DNA of 10,401 nt from Persephonella sp. Its GTDB lineage: Bacteria; Aquificota; Aquificia; Aquificales; Hydrogenothermaceae. Below, one piece after another: positions 6,071-10,401 of this stretch (positions are counted from its first letter, which is position 1; the number at the start of each line of letters is the position of its first letter). The notes beneath the pieces are model-generated. The model was not told the origin of the DNA, made no database searches, and saw nothing but the letters and a program-made list of their open reading frames with translations. The DNA lies in the NCBI GenBank assembly GCA_027058925.1, contig JALTAS010000144.1:1-10401 (forward strand), given 5' to 3'. Position numbers and translations under genes: made by a program.

Positions 6071-7840
6071 ATGAAAAAAGAGTGGAAAGGGGGTTTTCTT
6101 ATCTTTCTGTTCGTTATGATTGGTATTTATCTTAACGGTTGTGGAGCTGGTGTTACGACAACATCAGTCCAGACAACAGAACAGAGTTTTAACAAGGCTG
6201 TCAAATATGAAGGACCAAAAGCAAGAATAGCCGTCGCAAACTTCAAGTGCAGGGCAGCAAAATGTGGAGGACAGATAGGAAGTGGTATAAGAGATATGCT
6301 TGTTGATGCACTTGTCAGATCAGGGAAATTTATCGTTCTTGAAAGAGGGGAAGGGCTTGAAGAGATTAAAAAAGAGCTTGAACTTGGTCAGTCAGGTCTG
6401 GTTCAGCCAGGTAAAGCTCCTCAGGTAGGTTTGATGGAAGGTGCTGATATACTCGTTGTCGGTTCAATAGTTGCTTTTGAGCCACATGCAGGAGGAATAA
6501 AAGGTGGTGTTGGCGGTCTTATACCCAAAATACCCCTTTTAGGTGGTGTTAAGATCGGAAAAGAAGAAGCTTATATAGCAGTAACTCTCAGATTTATAGA
6601 TGTAAGGACAGGAAGAATAATAAACTCAACAAGGGTTGAAGGAAAAGCCTCAAGTTTTAATGTAGGGGGCTTAGGTGGAGGATTATTAGGAACAATTCCT
6701 TTAGGTGGCGGATTAGAGGTTTACAGGAATACACCTATGGAAAAAGCGGTTATGGTACTGATTGATAACGCTGTAAAAGCCATAGAAAAGTACGTTCCAG
6801 AAAGTTACTTCAGATATAAGGGGGGTCAAACAACACCAAAAACAGAACCTGTTTCAACGGCACAACCTGCAAAACAGATTACTCAAGCACCCCAAACCCA
6901 GCAGAAATCTCAACCACAGGGAAAACTTGTTTTTTCTGAAAATTTTGAAAAGTATGGTATAGGGCAAACACCTCCAATCGGATCATTTACAGGGAATAAC
7001 GCAAGTGTTGTTACTATTGTAGATGCGAACAAAAGAATAACAAAAGCTGTGATTTTAAAAGGAGGAGGTAAGATCTGTAATAAAAATCTTCAGCTAAAGG
7101 ACTTTATTCTTGAAACAGATTATAGTGTTGTGCATAACTACTGTGATGCCGGATATATATATCTCAGAGTCAAGGAAAATCCGCTTATAGCTTATAGAGT
7201 TCATGTTACAGGATGTGGAGAGTTTTCTATTGAGAAATTAGCTGGAAACAGTTCTGTTCAAATTGCAAATATAAAGGTAAAAGATGTAAAGCCTATAAAC
7301 AACTGGACCCACGTGAAAATTATTGTAAACAACACGAACCTTAAAGTTTTTGCAAATAACAGACTTGTAATTGATATTAATGATAACGATCCAAATATGA
7401 ACTATGCAGGGTATGTATGTTTTGAAAGAAGGATTGAGGATGTAAATTATGACAACATTAGGGTTTACAGCCTTGAAAAAGAGCTGAGCATTGAAGGAGC
7501 TTGGCATGGAAAATATTATGGGCATGCAGGATCAGGAGATTGGGCATGGATTATCTGGAAAAATCCTGATGGAACTTACAGCGGAAGGTTAAATACAAAT
7601 GGCACATATCCAGGAAAAAATATTCCTATAAAAATTGAACTTGTAGGAAACAAGATCAAGATAGGTTGGGTCTTCCCGTCTCCTATGCCAATAGCACCAA
7701 ATAATATATCAGTTACTTTCAGCGGCACTGTTAATGGCAATAAGATGAAAGGAACATGGATGTTTTCAAATGGCATGGATTCAGGAAATTGGGATGGAAT
7801 GAAAGGAAAAACAGAACTTACTCCGGTTGTAAATAATTAA
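6071..7840 (+). CDS. CsgG-like lipoprotein with laminin-G-like and beta-rich C-terminal domains
   Basis: 589-residue exported lipoprotein. The signal peptide (MKKEWKGG, then a hydrophobic core) ends in the lipobox LNGC, with C24 as the likely lipidated residue. Residues about 50-247 resemble the CsgG/curli-assembly domain: RIAVANF, LVDALVRSGKFIVLER, GADILVVGSI, VTLRFIDVRTGRII. Two glycine-rich stretches (about 140-160 and 198-215) lie roughly where CsgG carries its pore-forming hairpins. A Thr/Gln/Pro linker (about 251-285) leads to a beta-sandwich resembling laminin-G/DUF1080-type jelly rolls (about 286-466, with four Cys), then a Trp/Gly-rich beta domain (about 474-580). It probably sits at the outer membrane facing the periplasm or surface. 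No CsgE, CsgF or curlin gene is near, so a curli role is not supported. First gene of an operon with comM (18 bp) and uppP. Confidence 0.85.
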   Translation: MKKEWKGGFLIFLFVMIGIYLNGCGAGVTTTSVQTTEQSFNKAVKYEGPKARIAVANFKCRAAKCGGQIGSGIRDMLVDALVRSGKFIVLERGEGLEEIKKELELGQSGLVQPGKAPQVGLMEGADILVVGSIVAFEPHAGGIKGGVGGLIPKIPLLGGVKIGKEEAYIAVTLRFIDVRTGRIINSTRVEGKASSFNVGGLGGGLLGTIPLGGGLEVYRNTPMEKAVMVLIDNAVKAIEKYVPESYFRYKGGQTTPKTEPVSTAQPAKQITQAPQTQQKSQPQGKLVFSENFEKYGIGQTPPIGSFTGNNASVVTIVDANKRITKAVILKGGGKICNKNLQLKDFILETDYSVVHNYCDAGYIYLRVKENPLIAYRVHVTGCGEFSIEKLAGNSSVQIANIKVKDVKPINNWTHVKIIVNNTNLKVFANNRLVIDINDNDPNMNYAGYVCFERRIEDVNYDNIRVYSLEKELSIEGAWHGKYYGHAGSGDWAWIIWKNPDGTYSGRLNTNGTYPGKNIPIKIELVGNKIKIGWVFPSPMPIAPNNISVTFSGTVNGNKMKGTWMFSNGMDSGNWDGMKGKTELTPVVNN

Positions 7841-7858
7841 CAACAAAAGGGGGAGGGA

Positions 7859-9379
7859 ATGCTCTGCACAGTAAAAAGCGGGGGTGTTTTAGGTATTGAT
7901 GGATACAAGGTTGATGTTGAGGTAAACATATCACAGGGTCTTCCCCAGTTTATAACTGTTGGTCTCCCTGATACCGCTGTAAAAGAAAGCAAAGAGAGGG
8001 TAAAATCTGCTATCGTAAACAGCGGATTTTCTTTTCCCCTAAGAAGAATAACTGTAAACCTTGCCCCTGCAGATATACCAAAACAGGGAACACTTTATGA
8101 TCTACCTATTGCTATAGGGATATTAGGATCATCAGGACTGTTTAATGAAGAAAAGCTGAAAGAGTTTGCCTTTGTTGGGGAGTTAGCCCTTGACGGCTCT
8201 CTCAGAAAAATAAAAGGAGCTCTTCCTATAGCTTATGGACTGAAAAAATACGGAATAAAAAACCTGATCCTTCCTGAAGAAAACTCATCAGAGGCTTCCC
8301 TCGTAAAAGAGATCAATGTTTACGGATTTTCAACACTCAGAGAGATAATAGATTTTTTAAATGAAGATCTTGAAAAAAAGCCTGTTTCTCCCGATATAGA
8401 TCTGCTTTTATCAGATTACGCAAAATATCCAGACTTTTATGAGATAAAGGGACAGTACACAACAAAAAGATGCCTTGAGATAGCCGCAGCAGGATTTCAT
8501 AATGTCTTGATGGTTGGATCTCCCGGATCAGGTAAATCTATGATGGCTAAAGCTTTCCCATCAATTCTTCCACCTATGAGCTTTGAGGAAGCTCTCCAAA
8601 CAACAAAGATACACAGCGTTGCAGGAATATTAGATGATTTCATCGTGAGATCAAGACCTTACAGAAACCCACACCACACAATTTCTGATGTTGCCCTGAT
8701 AGGAGGAGGCAGCTTCCCAAAACCGGGAGAAGTATCACTTGCACATAACGGGGTTCTTTTTCTTGATGAGTTTCCTGAGTTTAAAAGATCATCCCTTGAG
8801 GTTTTAAGACAGCCTATGGAAGACAGGGAGGTAGTTATATCAAGAGCAACAGGAAGATACAGATTTCCTGCAAAATTCCAGCTTATAGCGGCCGCCAATC
8901 CATGCCCCTGTGGATACAAAAATGATCCTTCAAAAGAATGTAGATGCAGTAATGCAGAAATAAGAAGATACAGAAACAAGCTGTCTGGACCTATAATAGA
9001 CAGAATAGATCTTGTAAGTTATGTAAGCGGTGTATCCCCTGAAGATCTTTCTAAAATGAACAGCGGAGAAAAGTCAGAGCATATCAGGGAAAGGGTTATA
9101 AAGGCTGTGGAAATACAGAAAAAAAGGTTTAAGGAAATCCCTATAACATTCAACAGCGAGATGACCACGTTAATGATAGAAAGGTTTGTAAAACTTGAAA
9201 ATTCAGCAGAGAACGCAATAAACACAGCGGCGAAAAAATACAGCATTTCAGCAAGGGGATACCACAGGATACTTAAGGTATCAAGAACGATAGCAGATCT
9301 TGAAGGATCAGATATTATAAAACTTAAACATATCATTGAGGCTATTAACTTTAGATTATCAGATGAGCTTTACTCCTGA
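7859..9379 (+). CDS. comM: ComM/YifB family Mg-chelatase-like AAA+ ATPase
   Basis: 506-residue cytoplasmic AAA+ protein. Residues about 1-170 form the N-terminal ribosomal-S5-like ChlI domain typical of YifB/ComM (LGIDGYKVDVEV, then VGLPDTAVKESKERV). The ATPase core follows: Walker A GSPGSGKS (220-227), Walker B VLFLDEFPE (299-307), sensor region AAANPCP (344-350), and four cysteines (C349, C351, C361, C363) that could bind zinc. The Mg-chelatase C-terminal domain ends the protein. Studied ComM is a hexameric branch-migration helicase that helps integrate DNA during natural transformation; a role here in transformation or general recombination is inferred. The ATG follows GGGGGAGGGA and lies 18 bp after the lipoprotein gene. 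Length is normal, with no sign of damage. Confidence 0.95.
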   Translation: MLCTVKSGGVLGIDGYKVDVEVNISQGLPQFITVGLPDTAVKESKERVKSAIVNSGFSFPLRRITVNLAPADIPKQGTLYDLPIAIGILGSSGLFNEEKLKEFAFVGELALDGSLRKIKGALPIAYGLKKYGIKNLILPEENSSEASLVKEINVYGFSTLREIIDFLNEDLEKKPVSPDIDLLLSDYAKYPDFYEIKGQYTTKRCLEIAAAGFHNVLMVGSPGSGKSMMAKAFPSILPPMSFEEALQTTKIHSVAGILDDFIVRSRPYRNPHHTISDVALIGGGSFPKPGEVSLAHNGVLFLDEFPEFKRSSLEVLRQPMEDREVVISRATGRYRFPAKFQLIAAANPCPCGYKNDPSKECRCSNAEIRRYRNKLSGPIIDRIDLVSYVSGVSPEDLSKMNSGEKSEHIRERVIKAVEIQKKRFKEIPITFNSEMTTLMIERFVKLENSAENAINTAAKKYSISARGYHRILKVSRTIADLEGSDIIKLKHIIEAINFRLSDELYS

Positions 9380-9399
9380 AAATGTTAAAATTTTCAAAA

Positions 9400-9404
9400 A
9401 GGGG
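9400..9404 (+). promoter_or_regulatory. Ribosome binding site for the TTG start of uppP
   Basis: AGGGG lies six bases ahead of TTG at 9411. The ATG at 9382 in the same gap is out of frame with uppP, so TTG is the supported start. Confidence 0.55.
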
Positions 9405-9410
9405 TAAAGC

Positions 9411-10178
9411 TTGGGAATATTAGAATCAATAATCCTTGGAATAGTTGAAGGGATAACAGAGTTTCTACCGATCTCATCAACAGGACATCTTATCCTTGCA
9501 TCTCATATTATGGGTATACAGCAGACCACAGCCCATAAGACATTTGAGGTTGCCATCCAGCTTGGTTCAATTCTTGCTGTGGTTTTTTTATACAGGGAAA
9601 GGCTTTTTAAGGATATTGATCTGTGGAAAAGGCTTATTGTTGCATTTATACCTACAGGAATTCTTGGGTTTTTGCTTTATAAACTGATAAAATCCCTGTT
9701 CAGCTCTTATGTGGTTTCTATTATGCTTATAGTGGGAGGAATTATATTTATCCTTATAGAATATCTTCACAGAAATAAAGAATACCCGATTAAAAGTTTA
9801 GATAAGATTTCATATCCAAAGGCATTTTTAATAGGTGTTTTTCAGTCTTTTGCTATGATACCGGGAACCTCAAGGTCAGGGGCATCAATAATCGGTGGTC
9901 TAATTTTAGGGTTAGATCGTAAAGTTGCTGCTGAATTTTCTTTTTTGCTTGCTGTTCCAACGATGTTTGTCGCAACAGGATACGACATTTTTAAAAATTA
10001 CAAAGATTTCCAGCCTGAAAACTGGACAACATTGATCACAGGATTTGTCACAGCCTTTATATTTGCAGTTATATCCATTAAATTCCTTCTTGGTTTTATT
10101 AAAAAACATACCTTCATTCCCTTTGGGATTTACAGGATAATTGTAGGAATACTGTTTTTTTTAATATTTTTGCGGTAA
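9411..10178 (+). CDS. uppP: Undecaprenyl-diphosphatase (BacA/UppP family)
   Basis: 255-residue inner-membrane phosphatase that converts undecaprenyl diphosphate to the monophosphate carrier used for peptidoglycan and other envelope glycans; overproduction of E. coli BacA gives bacitracin resistance. Both family signatures are intact: [14 protein letters not shown] (13-26), with E13, E17 and H26 as candidate catalytic residues, and PGTSRSG (151-157) with R155. About seven to eight hydrophobic helices span the chain. It starts at TTG behind AGGGG, 31 bp after comM, probably on the same transcript. Length and motifs are normal. Confidence 0.96.
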   Translation: MGILESIILGIVEGITEFLPISSTGHLILASHIMGIQQTTAHKTFEVAIQLGSILAVVFLYRERLFKDIDLWKRLIVAFIPTGILGFLLYKLIKSLFSSYVVSIMLIVGGIIFILIEYLHRNKEYPIKSLDKISYPKAFLIGVFQSFAMIPGTSRSGASIIGGLILGLDRKVAAEFSFLLAVPTMFVATGYDIFKNYKDFQPENWTTLITGFVTAFIFAVISIKFLLGFIKKHTFIPFGIYRIIVGILFFLIFLR

Positions 10179-10184
10179 AGGATT

Positions 10185-10361
10185 ATGTACATTTTACACT
10201 TTGCAGAAATACCACTACAGTTTGATTGTATAAAACCAGAAAAAAGGCAAATTCTCCAATTTCTTGAGGATAGGGAACAGATAAAAATTGAGGATAATTT
10301 AGTGTTTTTTAAAAATTTCACAGGAATTATTGAAACGAACAGCGGACAATATCTGGCTTAA
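10185..10361 (+). CDS. Possible small hypothetical protein (58 aa)
   Basis: A 58-codon frame from ATG at 10185 to TAA at 10359-10361, starting 6 bp after the uppP stop in the same direction. Its protein begins MYILHFAEIPLQFDCIKPEK and is soluble and mixed charged/hydrophobic, with no membrane segment and one Cys. AAAGGA lies close before the ATG, only two bases away, which is a weak ribosome binding site. I do not recognise the product. The tight spacing behind uppP favours a real gene; the short length and weak initiation site argue against it. Its end overlaps another possible start at 10330. Confidence 0.4.
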   Translation: MYILHFAEIPLQFDCIKPEKRQILQFLEDREQIKIEDNLVFFKNFTGIIETNSGQYLA

Positions 10362-10401
10362 TTTCAAAAGAAAGTTAGAGATATTTATTGAAGAATTAAA
10401 T
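10330..10401 (+). CDS. Possible start of a further protein (ECF-sigma-like N-terminus), cut by window edge
   Basis: From TTG at 10330, preceded by AGGA four bases upstream, a frame stays open to the right edge for 24 codons. It begins KRTADNIWLNFKRKLEIFIE after the initiator. The pattern IWxxFxxxLxxFI resembles the first helix of some ECF sigma factors, a weak likeness on a very short piece. TTG starts occur in three other genes of this window, which makes this start plausible. It overlaps the 58-codon frame by 32 bases in a different frame. Too little is visible to name a function. Confidence 0.3.
   Translation, partial: MKRTADNIWLNFKRKLEIFIEELN

Noticed and set aside
6161..7840. CsgG-like protein as part of a curli system
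   Set aside because: No csgA/B/E/F-like gene is adjacent; the neighbours are comM and uppP, and the protein carries extra domains absent from curli CsgG.
8659..9336. Two open frames of about 105 codons on the minus strand inside comM
   Set aside because: Both are antisense to the AAA+ core of a well-conserved gene and show no recognisable domain or start signal.
10340..10401. Frameshifted gene spanning the end of the 58-codon frame and the frame open at the right edge
   Set aside because: The two pieces do not read as one recognisable protein, and the downstream frame has its own TTG with AGGA upstream; two overlapping genes or a chance frame explain it as well.

Overview
The window is AT-rich bacterial DNA with tightly packed genes. 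Several genes start with TTG behind strong AGGAGG-type ribosome binding sites, and the proteins are rich in Lys, Ile and Glu. The gene set (a two-subunit heme-copper oxidoreductase with a small subunit II, small-type PurL, CcsA-like cytochrome c assembly protein, PyrE, ComM, UppP) and the protein style suggest a thermophilic chemolithotroph of the Aquificota, perhaps of the Persephonella/Sulfurihydrogenibium type. This is inferred from general appearance, not from a database search.

Layout. (1) Minus strand, 1-1311: subunit II of a heme-copper oxidoreductase, coupled by an ATGA overlap to subunit I, which runs off the left edge. A near-perfect FNR/DNR-type box sits at exactly class II spacing from a -10 element at 1380-1421. 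(2) Minus strand, 1443-3698: purL. (3) Plus strand, 3835-5137: a nitrilase-family amidase followed 10 bp later by pyrE, divergent from purL. (4) Minus strand, 5127-5927: a CcsA-like membrane protein whose 3' end overlaps that of pyrE. (5) Plus strand, 6071-10178: a three-domain CsgG-like lipoprotein, comM and uppP, closely spaced and probably one operon behind a TTGATA-N17-TAAATT promoter. (6) 10179-10401: a possible 58-codon ORF and the possible start of another protein that leaves the window.

Most genes are housekeeping functions: purine synthesis (purL), pyrimidine synthesis (pyrE), heme/cytochrome c maturation (ccsA), undecaprenyl-phosphate recycling (uppP) and recombination of incoming DNA (comM). 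Two items stand out. In the oxidoreductase subunit II, the His, both Cys and the second His of the CuA site are replaced and only the Met remains. It therefore cannot hold a normal CuA centre, and the complex probably takes electrons from quinol or some other donor. Its FNR/DNR-type promoter fits control by oxygen or nitric oxide, so an NO reductase is as plausible as an oxidase. The second is the lipoprotein, which joins a CsgG-type domain to a laminin-G/jelly-roll-like domain and a small beta-rich C-terminal domain.

I found no tRNA, rRNA, CRISPR array, insertion sequence or clear intrinsic terminator. No intergenic stretch exceeds 300 bases.
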